Below, one piece after another: positions 13,596-22,659 of a stretch of 64,000 nucleotides of DNA. The notes beneath the pieces were generated by a model, which was not told the DNA's origin, made no database searches, and saw only the letters and a program-made list of their open reading frames with translations. The number at the start of each line of letters is the position of its first letter. Position 1 is the first letter of the stretch. The stretch is from Curtobacterium sp. BH-2-1-1. Lineage in GTDB: Bacteria > Actinomycetota > Actinomycetes > Actinomycetales > Microbacteriaceae. The stretch lies in the NCBI RefSeq assembly GCF_001806325.1, contig NZ_CP017580.1, positions 682,001 to 746,000 of the forward strand, read 5' to 3'. The translations under genes were made by a program, and so were the position numbers.

Positions 13596-15167
13596 TCAGT
13601 TGCGCTGCGCTGCGGCCAGCAGGTCCGGCCCGTGGCGGTCGAAGAGGCGACCGCCGATCGCGACGCCCGCCACCAGCACGACCACGCCGACCAGGACCCC
13701 GACGACGAGGGTCAAGACCCCCCACGGCTCCGGGCCGTCGACGAACGCGAGCACCGCGAGCCAGGCCGCGGGGACGGAGCAGACCAGGATGCCTACCACC
13801 ATCGACGACTGCGCGACCGAGGCGAGGACACCGGCGGCCTGCGGCTGCTGGAAGGGGTGGTCGCCCGGTCGGACGGTCGGGTACGGCAACAGGACGGACA
13901 CGACGCTCGACAGTCCGAGGCCGGACAGGAGCGCGCTCGTGCTCACGCCGACCAGCAGCGGGAAGGCCGTCCAGTCGCCGAACAGCCACGCGGAGACCCA
14001 CGAGCCGGCGACGAGTGCGGGGATGCCCACGGTGAGCACCGGCACGAGGCGACCGAGGCGGTCGCTCCAGCCCGGGGCTCCCGAGGCGACGTGCAGCCAC
14101 ACCGCGGTGTTGTCGTACGAGACGTCGTTGTGCGGCAGGAAGCCCGCGATGAGCGCCATCAGCGGCAGCGGCACCAGGGCGGTCCAGTGCCACGGCACGC
14201 CGGCCACCCCGAGCGGGATGACGACGAGCGGGACGAACACGATGATCAGGTAGGACGCGCGGTACCGCGGGTCGCGTCCCCAGTAGGTGAGGGCCCGTGC
14301 AGCCACCGCGCCGACGGGCGTGGAGCCGAGCGTGTCGAACCATCCGAGGCCCCGGTACCGACGGGTCCGCGCACGGCCGTCGACGGTCTCGAGCGCCCGG
14401 CCGACCACGGCCCACCAGGCGAGGCCGAGCAGGGCCACGACGACCACCGCGATGACGAGCTTGACGATGCCCTCGCCCACACGGCCGCTCGCGACGTCGG
14501 CCGGGACGGCCCAGGCGGCGCCCCACGGCGTCCATCCGGCGATGTCGGCGACGCGCTGCATCTCGGCGCCGGCCGGGTCGAGCCAGTCGACGCGGAGCAG
14601 GAGCGAGACGGCCGGGATCGCCAGCACGACGATCACCAGCGCGACCAACCAGCCGGCGTCCCGCGACCGGTGCGGTCCGATCAGGGACGCACCGACGGCG
14701 CTGCCGACGCGGATGAGCAGCGCGCACGTGGCGATGGCGAGGAGGGCGGCGACGACGCCGAGGACGTCGACACCCGCACCGCGCATCCACGCGACCGACT
14801 GCGCGACGGCCACGACGGCGACCGCGACGACCGGGACCCCGATGAGTCCGGCGACGCCGAGCCCGACCGCCAGGTCGCGTCGGCCGATGCCGAACACGGT
14901 GAAGCGCCGCGGATCGAACTGGTCGCCGCGCCCGACGACGAGGGGGACGACCGTGAACGCGAAGGCGATGAGCGTGCCGACCGGGACGACGACCGAACGC
15001 GCGACCTCGGGTGCGGCGTCACGGAGCCCGACGACCTCGATCGCGACGAGCACCGCGGCGACGAGTCCGGCGAGGCTGCCGAGCACGACGAGGACCGACC
15101 GGCGGGCGCTCCCGCGGACCTCGCCCGCGAGCAGGTCCGCCCTCAGCCGGAGAAGCTGTGCAACCAT
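13596..15167 (-). CDS. ABC transporter permease (ABC-2-like)
   Basis: A 523-residue membrane protein with roughly a dozen hydrophobic segments, starting with a soluble RLRADLLAGEVRG stretch. It overlaps the end of the upstream ATPase gene by 25 bp, so the two are co-translated and form one transporter. The central soluble region (RALETVDGRARTRRYRGLGWFD) and a later SYDNTAVWLHVASG stretch are typical of actinobacterial ABC-2-type exporters of unknown cargo. A palindrome at 13519-13568 ends the operon. Confidence 0.85.
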   Translation of the reverse strand: MVAQLLRLRADLLAGEVRGSARRSVLVVLGSLAGLVAAVLVAIEVVGLRDAAPEVARSVVVPVGTLIAFAFTVVPLVVGRGDQFDPRRFTVFGIGRRDLAVGLGVAGLIGVPVVAVAVVAVAQSVAWMRGAGVDVLGVVAALLAIATCALLIRVGSAVGASLIGPHRSRDAGWLVALVIVVLAIPAVSLLLRVDWLDPAGAEMQRVADIAGWTPWGAAWAVPADVASGRVGEGIVKLVIAVVVVALLGLAWWAVVGRALETVDGRARTRRYRGLGWFDTLGSTPVGAVAARALTYWGRDPRYRASYLIIVFVPLVVIPLGVAGVPWHWTALVPLPLMALIAGFLPHNDVSYDNTAVWLHVASGAPGWSDRLGRLVPVLTVGIPALVAGSWVSAWLFGDWTAFPLLVGVSTSALLSGLGLSSVVSVLLPYPTVRPGDHPFQQPQAAGVLASVAQSSMVVGILVCSVPAAWLAVLAFVDGPEPWGVLTLVVGVLVGVVVLVAGVAIGGRLFDRHGPDLLAAAQRN

Positions 15168-16537
15168 TCCATGCTCTCTGCCACGACGCGGCCGCCCGCG
15201 AGTTCGACGAACTTGTCCTCGAGGCTCTTGCGCCCGCGGACCTGCGCCATCGTGCCGGAGGCGAGGACCTTGCCGCCGACGATGATGGCGACGGAGTCAC
15301 AAGTGCGCTGCACGAGCTCCATGGAGTGGCTGGAGAGCACCACCGTGCCGCCCCCGCGCGTGTAGCGACGGAGGATCTCGGTGATGGTCGCTGCGCTCAC
15401 CGGGTCGACGGACTCGAACGGTTCGTCGAGCACGAGCACCCGGGGCGAGTGGATGAGCGTCGCCGCGAGGGCGATCTTCTTCGCCATGCCCACGGAGTAG
15501 TCGGCGACCTGACGGCCGAGCGCCTCGCCGAGACCGAACGCCTCGGCCAGGTCACTGCTGCGCTTGCGCGCGGTGGCACCGTCGAGCCCGCGGAGGGTCG
15601 CCGAGTAGTACAGCAGCTGCGCGCCGGTCAGCCGGTCGAACAGCCGGAGCCGGTCCGGCAGCACGCCGAGGTCCCGCTTGGCGGCGGTCGGGTCGGCCCA
15701 CACGTCGTGGTCGAGCACGGTCACGCTGCCGGCGTCGGGGCGCAGGAGTCCGGTGACCATCGACAGGGTGGTCGTCTTGCCGGCGCCGTTCGGGCCGACG
15801 ACGCCGAAGATCGAGCCCTGGCGGATCTCGAGGTCGACCTCGTCGACGGCGAGGGTCTGGCCGTAGCGCTTCACGAGGCCGTCGGCACGGAGGACGACGG
15901 GCTGCTGGGGCTGCTTGGCCGTGGGCGCGGGGCGCTTCGTGCCGCTCGGGCGCTTCTTCGCGGGCTTGGTGTCGGGCGCCGGGGTGTCCGCTGCGGTGTC
16001 GGCTGCTGCCGTGTCCGCTGCGGGGTCCGTGGCGGTTGCGGTGTCCGTCGGGGTCGCGCGGTCGGTCGGGGTCGCGCGGTCGGTCGCGTCCGTGCCGGCG
16101 GTCGCGTCCGTCTCGTCCGCCCCGTCGCGCGGGCCAGGAGGCACGGCACCGGTCGTCCCCGCCGTCTGCGTCGGGCGGGTGGCACGTCCCTTGCCGCCGC
16201 GCGCCTTGGCAGGGCGGCGACCGGTGGTCGTCGGCGCCACCGCCTGCGCGGCGACGCGGTCCGCCCCCGTCTCCGTCTCCGTCGTCTCGGTGGCCGTCGT
16301 GTCGTCGGTCATCGTGTCCTCAGCGGAGGCGTCGTGTGCATCCCCGTCCCCCATGTCGTCGTCAGCGGCGTCTCCCGCCGCGGTGGCGTCGTCGTCCTCG
16401 GCGGCCGCGTCGTCCGCGGTGTCGTCGTCGCCGTCGGCGGCCGCTTCGGCCTCGGTGTCGGCGTCCGCTTCCTCGGTCAGCCAGGCAGCGTCCGACGTGG
16501 CGTACACGTCGTCGTCGTCCCCTGCTGCTGCGGCCAC
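15143..16537 (-). CDS. ABC transporter ATP-binding protein with long acidic N-terminal extension
   Basis: The C-terminal part (about residues 230-464) is an ABC ATPase: Walker A GPNGAGKTTT, a signature of YSVGM instead of LSGGQ, Walker B VLVLDEPFESVDP and the switch histidine in LSSHSME. Before it lie some 220 residues of low complexity: Asp/Ala/Glu-rich first, then basic (RRPAKARGGKGR), then Thr/Asp/Ala repeats (DRATPTDRATPTDTATAT), then a Lys/Pro linker. Such an extension is unusual for this family. Start: GTG at 16537 is 6 bases after TACGGT (16544-16549), a leaderless pattern; an in-frame ATG at 16675 is less likely. The 321-bp gap to the divergent gene at 16859 holds no other gene. Confidence 0.88.
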   Translation of the reverse strand: MAAAAGDDDDVYATSDAAWLTEEADADTEAEAAADGDDDTADDAAAEDDDATAAGDAADDDMGDGDAHDASAEDTMTDDTTATETTETETGADRVAAQAVAPTTTGRRPAKARGGKGRATRPTQTAGTTGAVPPGPRDGADETDATAGTDATDRATPTDRATPTDTATATDPAADTAAADTAADTPAPDTKPAKKRPSGTKRPAPTAKQPQQPVVLRADGLVKRYGQTLAVDEVDLEIRQGSIFGVVGPNGAGKTTTLSMVTGLLRPDAGSVTVLDHDVWADPTAAKRDLGVLPDRLRLFDRLTGAQLLYYSATLRGLDGATARKRSSDLAEAFGLGEALGRQVADYSVGMAKKIALAATLIHSPRVLVLDEPFESVDPVSAATITEILRRYTRGGGTVVLSSHSMELVQRTCDSVAIIVGGKVLASGTMAQVRGRKSLEDKFVELAGGRVVAESMEWLHSFSG

Positions 16538-16858
16538 CGCCCCACCGTACCAACGCTCACCGGACAGCGGGGGACGCCTCGGGTGCAGTGTCCCGAATCC
16601 CCGGCGCTGTGTCACGAATTGAGCACGAAGCGGCCGAGACCGTACCCCGGTGGAGGGTCGTTCCGTATCATTCACCGAGGCACGACGAAGTGTTCACCAC
16701 TTGGAAACCTGCCCCGGCCGGTGTCCCCGTGACGATCCCTCCCTGCGAATGCGCGCAGAGACGGCGGTCTTCCCGGGCAGATCGGATCTTCCGGGAGCAC
16801 ACTCGACGAGGCCCGCCCGTGCCCCAGGGCGCGCGGGCGGACACCAGAAGGGACCAGC

Positions 16859-17554
16859 ATGACCACGCAGATCGTCATCCTCGCAGCGGGGATGGGCAGC
16901 CGCCTCGGGCGCAGCCTGCCGAAGCCGCTGACCGAACTGAGCGACGGCCGCACCATCATGCAGCAGCAGTTCGACAACATCCGTGCGGCGTTCGGTTCGA
17001 GCGCACGCGTCACGATCGTCGTCGGCTACAAGTCGGAGTACATCGTCGAGGCCTTCCCCGAGGCGAACTTCGTCTACAACGAGTCCTACGACTCCACGAA
17101 CACCTCGAAGAGCCTGCTCCGCGCCCTCAAGGCGACGGGCAAGGGCGGTGTGCTCTGGATGAACGGCGACGTCGTCTTCGACCCGCGTGCCCTGGTGCGT
17201 GCGGCCGACATGATCGACGAGGACCGCTCGTTCGTCAGCGTCAACACCGACAAGGTCTCCGACGAAGAGGTCAAGTACACCGTCGACGCCGAGGGCTTCA
17301 TCCACAAGCTGTCGAAGCAGGTCGTCGGCGGCCTCGGCGAAGCCGTCGGCATCAACTACGTGTCCTCGAAGGACAAGCAGGCGCTCATCCGCCAGCTCGG
17401 TCGCGTCGACGACCAGGAGTACTTCGAGGGCGGCATCGAGGCTGCCATCGCCGAGGACGGGCTACTCTGGAGCCCGATCGACATCTCCGACCTCTACGCG
17501 GTCGAGATCGACTTCGCCGAGGACCTCGAGCGCGCGAACAACCTGTTCGCCTGA
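16859..17554 (+). CDS. Nucleotidyltransferase, LicC/IPCT-like
   Basis: A 231-residue NTP-transferase fold enzyme. The N-terminal motif is AAGMGSRLGRSLPKPL, which binds NTP and magnesium. NESYDSTNTSKSLL and MNGDVVFD (metal-binding Asp) follow, and EYFEGGIE and DLYAVEIDFAEDL lie near the end. The short length and the STNTSKSLL motif resemble enzymes that make CDP-choline or CDP-inositol rather than long sugar-nucleotide pyrophosphorylases; this is inference from memory. RBS: AAGGGA before the ATG. It heads a plus-strand operon with the ABC exporter genes, and a CDP-alcohol transferase lies in the facing operon, so a CDP-alcohol product would make sense. Confidence 0.85.
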   Translation: MTTQIVILAAGMGSRLGRSLPKPLTELSDGRTIMQQQFDNIRAAFGSSARVTIVVGYKSEYIVEAFPEANFVYNESYDSTNTSKSLLRALKATGKGGVLWMNGDVVFDPRALVRAADMIDEDRSFVSVNTDKVSDEEVKYTVDAEGFIHKLSKQVVGGLGEAVGINYVSSKDKQALIRQLGRVDDQEYFEGGIEAAIAEDGLLWSPIDISDLYAVEIDFAEDLERANNLFA

Positions 17555-17598
17555 ACCAGCGTCAAGACCCCCTCGGCGGTTCCGCCCGAAGGGAAACC

Positions 17599-18423
17599 GT
17601 GACCACAGCGAGTGCGCCGACCGCGCCCGCGGCTGCCGCACCAGCGGCGTCCCGGAGCGCCGGTCGGCGCTATCGTCATGCCCTCTGGCTGCTGACGATC
17701 CGAGACCTCCGCGTCCGCTACTCGACCTCGGCGCTCGGCTACTTCTGGTCGATCCTCGACCCGCTCGTGATGTCGGCGATCTACTGGTTCGTCTTCACGC
17801 AGGTGTTCCACCGCGGGTCGGTCGGCGAAGAGCCGTACATCGTGTTCCTGCTGTCGGCGCTGTTGCCGTGGATGTGGTTCACCGGTGCCGTCTCGGACTC
17901 CACGCGGGCGTTCATAAAGGAGACCAAGCTCATCCGGTCGACGACGATCCCACGCAGCATCTGGGTCGCCCGGGTCACGGCGTCGAAGGGCATCGAGTTC
18001 CTCCTCAGCCTGCCGGTGCTCGCCGTGTTCGCGATCGCGACGGGGGCGCACTGGCACTGGGAGATCGCGCTCTACCCGCTCGCGATCGTGCTGCAGTGCG
18101 CGCTCGTGTACGGGCTCGGCCTGATCGTCGCGCCGCTCGTGGTCTTCTTCCGTGACCTCGAGCGTGCGGTGAAGCTCGTGCTCCGGTTCCTCTTCTACGC
18201 ATCGCCGATCATCTACGGCACGTCGGCACTGCCCGACAAGCTGCACGACCTCGCGGCCTTCAACCCGCTCAGCGGCATCTTCGGCATCTACCGCGCGGCG
18301 TTCTTCCCGTCGCAGCTGAACTGGTTCGAGGTCGGGGTGTCCGTCGTCGTCACCGTCGTCGTCCTCGCGATCGGACTCGTCGTGTTCCGCCGCAGCGAGC
18401 ACCGCGTCCTGAAGGAGCTGTGA
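17599..18423 (+). CDS. ABC-2 type polysaccharide/teichoic acid export permease (TagG-like)
   Basis: A 274-residue membrane protein of the TagG/Wzm family. After a Pro/Ala-rich start it has the family's RDLRVRYSTSALGYFWSILDP region in two parts, five to six membrane segments and the R-SIWVARV loop. With the ATPase encoded next it should export a lipid-linked wall polymer. Start: GTG at 17599 behind GAAGGGA. The stop codon TGA shares its last base with the next gene's ATG. Confidence 0.92.
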   Translation: MTTASAPTAPAAAAPAASRSAGRRYRHALWLLTIRDLRVRYSTSALGYFWSILDPLVMSAIYWFVFTQVFHRGSVGEEPYIVFLLSALLPWMWFTGAVSDSTRAFIKETKLIRSTTIPRSIWVARVTASKGIEFLLSLPVLAVFAIATGAHWHWEIALYPLAIVLQCALVYGLGLIVAPLVVFFRDLERAVKLVLRFLFYASPIIYGTSALPDKLHDLAAFNPLSGIFGIYRAAFFPSQLNWFEVGVSVVVTVVVLAIGLVVFRRSEHRVLKEL

Positions 18424-19193
18424 TGACCGCCACCGAGCAGACCAGCCGCAGCGCGACGGTCGCCCCCGTGATCTCCGTCCGCGACGCCGGCATCCGGTTC
18501 AAGCGCAACCGTCGGGCGAGCCGGAGCTTCAAGGACCTCTTCGCCGGCAGCAACCGCCGCAAGCGCGCGGACGAGTTCTGGGCGCTCCGGGGTGTGTCGT
18601 TCGACGTCCGCCCGGGTGAGGCGATCGGGGTCGTCGGCCGCAACGGTCAGGGCAAGTCGACGCTGCTGAAGCTCGTGGCCCAGGTCATGCTCCCCGACGA
18701 GGGACGCATCCACGTCGGTGCCGGGGTCGCACCCCTGATCGAGATCACCGGTGGCTTCGTCGGAGACCTCTCGGTCCGCGACAACGTCTACCTCACGGCG
18801 GGACTGCACGGCATGTCCCGGGCCGAGATCCGCGACGCCTTCGACGAGATCATCGAGTTCGCCGAGATCGGCGACTTCGTCGACACCCCGTACAAGCACC
18901 TGTCGAGCGGCATGAAGGTGCGCATCGCGTTCGCGGTCATCTCGCGCCTCGACGAACCGGTGATCCTGGTGGACGAGGTCCTGGCGGTCGGCGACAAGGG
19001 GTTCCGCGAGAAGTGCTACAAGCGGATCGAGGAACTCCTCGCCGGTGGCCGCACGCTGTTCTTCGTCTCGCACAGCGACAAGGACCTCCGCCGCTTCTGC
19101 GAGCGTGGGCTGTACCTCGACAAGGGTCGCCTGCAGCTCGACGGCACGATCGAGGAAGCACTGCAGCGGTACTCGTCCGACTACGCCGTCTGA
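18423..19193 (+). CDS. ABC transporter ATPase for polymer export (TagH/Wzt-like)
   Basis: A 256-residue ATPase: Walker A GRNGQGKST, signature LSSGMK, Walker B VILVDEVLAVGD and the switch His in VSHSDKD. The N-terminal SFKDLF and basic NRRKR before the first strand are typical of TagH/Wzt export ATPases. No C-terminal carbohydrate-binding domain follows, so recognition is probably by lipid or head group. A GTG at 18420 is an alternative start three bases earlier; the ATG overlapping the permease stop is preferred. Confidence 0.93.
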   Translation: MTATEQTSRSATVAPVISVRDAGIRFKRNRRASRSFKDLFAGSNRRKRADEFWALRGVSFDVRPGEAIGVVGRNGQGKSTLLKLVAQVMLPDEGRIHVGAGVAPLIEITGGFVGDLSVRDNVYLTAGLHGMSRAEIRDAFDEIIEFAEIGDFVDTPYKHLSSGMKVRIAFAVISRLDEPVILVDEVLAVGDKGFREKCYKRIEELLAGGRTLFFVSHSDKDLRRFCERGLYLDKGRLQLDGTIEEALQRYSSDYAV

Positions 19194-19302
19194 CCACCGA
19201 TCCCCGTCCACAACCAGGGTCCCCCGGGCCGCTCTCCACAGCCGCCACTCCCCCGAGCCGAACCGGCCCCCGGACGTCAGACCCTCACCCTACGGTGACG
19301 GC

Positions 19303-19605
19303 ATGCACCACCCGACACCGGCCTACCCCGTCCCGTTCTCGATCGACCGTTCCCGCGCTCCGCGCCGCTACGACCTGCTGAACACCGGCGACGAACCCGT
19401 CGACGGCATCTCGCTCACCCACCTCGGCACCGGCTACTGCCCGCCGCTCGCCGTGCACCGGCTCGAACCGGGTCGGTCGCTCTCGATCGCCGTGTTCGGC
19501 GCCACCACCGACGACACGGGCGTGGTGATCGTCCGCTGGCGTCGACCGGACCGCTCCGAGTACCTCTGGCGGATGTCCCTCGTGGGTGACGCCCGTGCTG
19601 CCTGA
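19303..19605 (+). CDS. Hypothetical protein, about 100 residues
   Basis: Not recognised. The predicted 100-residue protein has alternating hydrophobic positions that suggest a small beta-rich fold (RYDLLNTGDEPVDGI, LSIAVFGATTDDTGVVIVRW) and no signal peptide or membrane segment. Support for it being real: an ATG exactly 6 bases after TACGGT (19291-19296), the leaderless layout seen at many genes here, and a strand-like pattern kept to the end. It sits between the exporter operon and the converging tagF-like operon. Confidence 0.6.
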   Translation: MHHPTPAYPVPFSIDRSRAPRRYDLLNTGDEPVDGISLTHLGTGYCPPLAVHRLEPGRSLSIAVFGATTDDTGVVIVRWRRPDRSEYLWRMSLVGDARAA

Positions 19606-19651
19606 CCGTCCTCGTCGTGCCACCGCTGACCGGTGGGTCCGGGTCGGTCCC

Positions 19652-20884
19652 TCAGTCCTCGCCGCGCGCCGCCGCGACGGTCTGCCAACGGGCGAGCAGC
19701 CGTTCGACCGCGTCGTGCAGCCGCTTCGTCGCCGCACCGGGCGTCGTGTCCCCGAAGTACCGCTCGACCCAGTGCTGCAGCTTCGCGAGCTCGGCGGCGT
19801 CGTTCGCCGCGGCGTCGACCCGCGCGACGACGTCCTGCGCATCGGACGCCGTCAACCAGTTGGCGTCGCTCAGGTACCCGCGCTCGTCGACGTCCGCCTC
19901 GGGCGAGACCGGCCGGGTCACGATGAGCGGCTTGCCCACGGCGAGCCGGTCGTAGATCATCGCGCTGATGTCCGTGATCGCCACGTCCGCTCCGGCGAGC
20001 TGCCACCCCAGCTCGGCACCGTCGTCGTACACGTGGTGGGCGCCCGGGTCGGCGGCGTTGGCGCTCGCGATGGCAGCGACGATCCGCTCGTGCGCCGCCT
20101 TGTACGCGGCGTCGCGCACACCGCTGCGGGGGTGCGGCCGGTAGACGAGCCGGTGCGTCGGCGACGCGAGCACCCGTTCGGCGATCGTGGTGCCGTGGCT
20201 CGCGATCGACCCGTAGGCGGCCGCTGCGCGGTCCCCCTCCCACGTCGGCGCGTAGAGCACGACCGTGCGGTCGTCGGCCGGGTACGGCGCGGCGCCGGCG
20301 AAGTGGTCGGCCTGCGGGCGACCGATCGAGATCGTCCGGGCATCCAGGTCGTAGTCCCACAGGGCGTCCGACAGCCGTCCACGAGCGGCGTCACCGGCGA
20401 TCAGGGCGTAGTCGTACGCCTTGAACTGGTTCGTCGTCATGTACATCTTGTCGCTCTCGCCGTGGTTCACGAAGACGTGCCACATGCGCCCGTACCGCAT
20501 CATCTGGAAGTTGCGGGCGTTCTGGTTGACGTAGAAGACGATCTTCGGGGCCTGCTGCTCGACGAACTGCTCGAGGTCGACGACCTGGCGCGCGTAGACC
20601 ACGGGCACCGGGGACTCCTCGAGCAGGGTGAGCATGGTCCCGGGGCTCCGCGCGATGATCGCGACCGGGTGGGTCGCCGCGAGTTCGGCGAGGGGGGCGT
20701 ACCACTGCCGCACCTGGTACATGTTCACGGGGCCGTCGGCGAAGTAGACGGCGATCTCCACGGTGCCCGGAGCAGGGGCCGCCACCGACGGCAGTCGGCG
20801 TGCGAGTTCACGACGGCTGCGTCGCGACTTGAGCAGGCGGTCGGCGAGCCGCAGGGCCGTGCGCGCGTCGCTGATGATCGGCAT
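19652..20884 (-). CDS. CDP-glycerol glycerophosphotransferase family protein (TagF/TagB-like)
   Basis: A 410-residue glycosyltransferase-B-like protein of the family that polymerises or primes wall teichoic acids. Recognisable parts are VNHGESDKMYM, the nucleotide-binding VLYAPTWEGD, VYRPHPRSG with a catalytic-type histidine, DVAITDISAMIYDRLAVGKPL and the closing region. It lacks the long N-terminal half of TagF, so a TagB-size enzyme is more likely. RBS: GGAGGAG before the ATG. Last gene of a four-gene minus-strand operon, 42 bp after a glycosyltransferase. Confidence 0.9.
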   Translation of the reverse strand: MPIISDARTALRLADRLLKSRRSRRELARRLPSVAAPAPGTVEIAVYFADGPVNMYQVRQWYAPLAELAATHPVAIIARSPGTMLTLLEESPVPVVYARQVVDLEQFVEQQAPKIVFYVNQNARNFQMMRYGRMWHVFVNHGESDKMYMTTNQFKAYDYALIAGDAARGRLSDALWDYDLDARTISIGRPQADHFAGAAPYPADDRTVVLYAPTWEGDRAAAAYGSIASHGTTIAERVLASPTHRLVYRPHPRSGVRDAAYKAAHERIVAAIASANAADPGAHHVYDDGAELGWQLAGADVAITDISAMIYDRLAVGKPLIVTRPVSPEADVDERGYLSDANWLTASDAQDVVARVDAAANDAAELAKLQHWVERYFGDTTPGAATKRLHDAVERLLARWQTVAAARGED

Positions 20885-20926
20885 GGTCTCTCCTCCTGGG
20901 TCCGGGGACGGTTCGGTGCGGGCGGG

Positions 20927-21835
20927 TCAGACGACGGGCGGACGGCCGGCGAGCGTCATGCGGCCGATCGTGAGCCAGCCCATCACGTGCACGGGACCGC
21001 AGTCGCTCCGCCAGCCTTCACGGACGCCACCGAACCAGGTGGCGAGCCGCTGCGGGTGTCGCCACCAGCGCGCGACCTGGATCGCCGCCCACGACCCGAC
21101 GTACAGCGGTCGGAGCACCGCCGGCAGGTTGCGCCGAGCCAGCCAGACCCGGTTCCGGGCGTTCAGCCGGTAGTACTCGGTGTGGCGTGCCGGGTCGATC
21201 GCGGGGTGGTGCGCGACGAGGTCCCCGGCGTACCAGGTCCGTCGGCCGGCATCCCACACGCGCCACGCGAGCTCGATGCCCTCGTGCGCGTAGAAGTACT
21301 CCGTTCCCCAACCGCCGGTCGCGCGGTACACGTCCATCGGCAGGACGACCGCCCCTTCCCACACCGAGAACACCGGCGACGAGTGGTCGGGCTCGCCCTT
21401 GCGGATCCGCGGGATCCAGCGCGTCGGGTTCGCAGCGCCGGTGGGGTCGACGACCCGGGGTTGCACGAGACCGAGCGACGGATCGCGCTCGAACAGGTCG
21501 ATCGCGTCACGCAGGAACGTCTCCGACGGCACCGAGGCGTCGTCGTCGAGGAAGAACACGTAGTCGCCGTCGACCACCTCCGCCCCGGCGTTCCGCCCGG
21601 CGGGGATGCCCACGTTCTCGGGCAGGGCCAGCGCGCGGACGCCCTCGGGCAGACCGGTCGGCTCCCATCCGTTGCCGACGCACACCACGTCGAGGTCGAC
21701 GTCCTGCTGCGCGAGCACGCTCTCGAGTCCACGACGCAGGTCGTCCGGGCGGGTCCCCTGCGACAGGCTCACCACGGCGACCCGGGGCCGCTCGCGGTGC
21801 GGGACGGCGTGACGACGGAGCGTGCCCGGGGTCAC
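20927..21835 (-). CDS. Family 2 glycosyltransferase
   Basis: A 302-residue GT-A enzyme. It has the nucleotide-sugar pocket start (VAVVSLSQGTRPDDL), NVGIPAGRNAGAE, the metal-binding DDD triplet in FFLDDDASVP, and an acceptor-side EGIELAWRVWDAG with the catalytic-type Glu. One weak hydrophobic helix lies near the C-terminus. Start: GTG at 21835; its GTGA overlaps the upstream CDP-alcohol transferase stop, so translation is coupled. It probably adds a sugar to the polymer made by this locus. Confidence 0.9.
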   Translation of the reverse strand: MTPGTLRRHAVPHRERPRVAVVSLSQGTRPDDLRRGLESVLAQQDVDLDVVCVGNGWEPTGLPEGVRALALPENVGIPAGRNAGAEVVDGDYVFFLDDDASVPSETFLRDAIDLFERDPSLGLVQPRVVDPTGAANPTRWIPRIRKGEPDHSSPVFSVWEGAVVLPMDVYRATGGWGTEYFYAHEGIELAWRVWDAGRRTWYAGDLVAHHPAIDPARHTEYYRLNARNRVWLARRNLPAVLRPLYVGSWAAIQVARWWRHPQRLATWFGGVREGWRSDCGPVHVMGWLTIGRMTLAGRPPVV

Positions 21836-22650
21836 CCGCGGACCCGCTTCGACGAGATGATCGCCACGAAGTGCCCGAACGTCGCCAGGATCGCCAGCGG
21901 CAGGAGCGCGCCCACCAGGATCCGGTCGGCCAGGGGATGACCGATCACGAGCGCCAGCAGCGCGAAGACGAACGCGAGGATGCTCAGCTCGACCGAGTGG
22001 TACAGGCGGTGGAACGGCAGGAACCGCGCGGCGCGACGCAGCGTGGCGAGCCGTCGTCCGGACGGGGCGGTGCCGGCGTCGCGACGGTCGACGAGCTTGT
22101 CGAGCCCGGCGTTCGCTCGTGCGACGTGCACCATGTCGTTGAGCGCCTTGTTGAGGACGATCACGAGTCCCAGCGCGCAGCCGATCGTGGTCCACATCCA
22201 GTCCGCGCCGTGGATCGGCCACGTGGCCGCACGGACGCCGAGTGCGATGGGGATGAGTCCCTCGGTCGTGTAGTGCCCGACCTTGTCGAGGAACACGCCG
22301 GCGGGCGACCGGGTCCCCCGCCACCGGGCGACCTCGCCGTCGCAGCAGTCGACGAGCATCTGCAGCTGCCCGAGCACGAGCGCGAGCGCCGCGCCCCAGA
22401 TGCCCGGGATGAGCAGGGCGGCCGCGACGCTCCACCCGACGAGGATCATCAGGCCGGTCACCTGGTTCGCCGTCACGCGGGTCTTCAGCAGCACCCACGT
22501 CAGGTACGGCGAGACGTCCCGCAGGTACAGCGACGCCGTCCAGTGCTCGGCGTTCGCCCGCGAACGGACCTCGTCCGGTTGGGCGACGGCACGGAGTTCG
22601 GCGATCGAGGTGGGGCGGGCGTTCCCGCGGCCGGTCGTGTCATCGGTCAA
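21832..22650 (-). CDS. CDP-alcohol phosphatidyltransferase family protein, fourth motif Asp replaced by His
   Basis: A 272-residue membrane enzyme that should join an alcohol phosphate from a CDP donor to an acceptor. Its motif reads D101-CC-D104-G-EV-AR-8 residues-G-VFL-D122-KVG-H126. Three of the four family Asp are present, but the last, thought to be the catalytic base, is His126. About six membrane segments follow the motif. Start: TTG at 22650, 9 bases after the upstream stop. It lies between two glycosyltransferase genes. The acceptor might be a sugar or polyol rather than a diacylglycerol. Confidence 0.87.
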   Translation of the reverse strand: MTDDTTGRGNARPTSIAELRAVAQPDEVRSRANAEHWTASLYLRDVSPYLTWVLLKTRVTANQVTGLMILVGWSVAAALLIPGIWGAALALVLGQLQMLVDCCDGEVARWRGTRSPAGVFLDKVGHYTTEGLIPIALGVRAATWPIHGADWMWTTIGCALGLVIVLNKALNDMVHVARANAGLDKLVDRRDAGTAPSGRRLATLRRAARFLPFHRLYHSVELSILAFVFALLALVIGHPLADRILVGALLPLAILATFGHFVAIISSKRVRG

Positions 22651-22659
22651 GAGGTCAGG

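Noticed and set aside
16540..16858. Gene in the gap before the nucleotidyltransferase
   Set aside because: Short frames exist, but none has a start signal or a sensible protein. I see a direct repeat of GTGTCNCGAAT (16587-16618) and the divergent promoters only.
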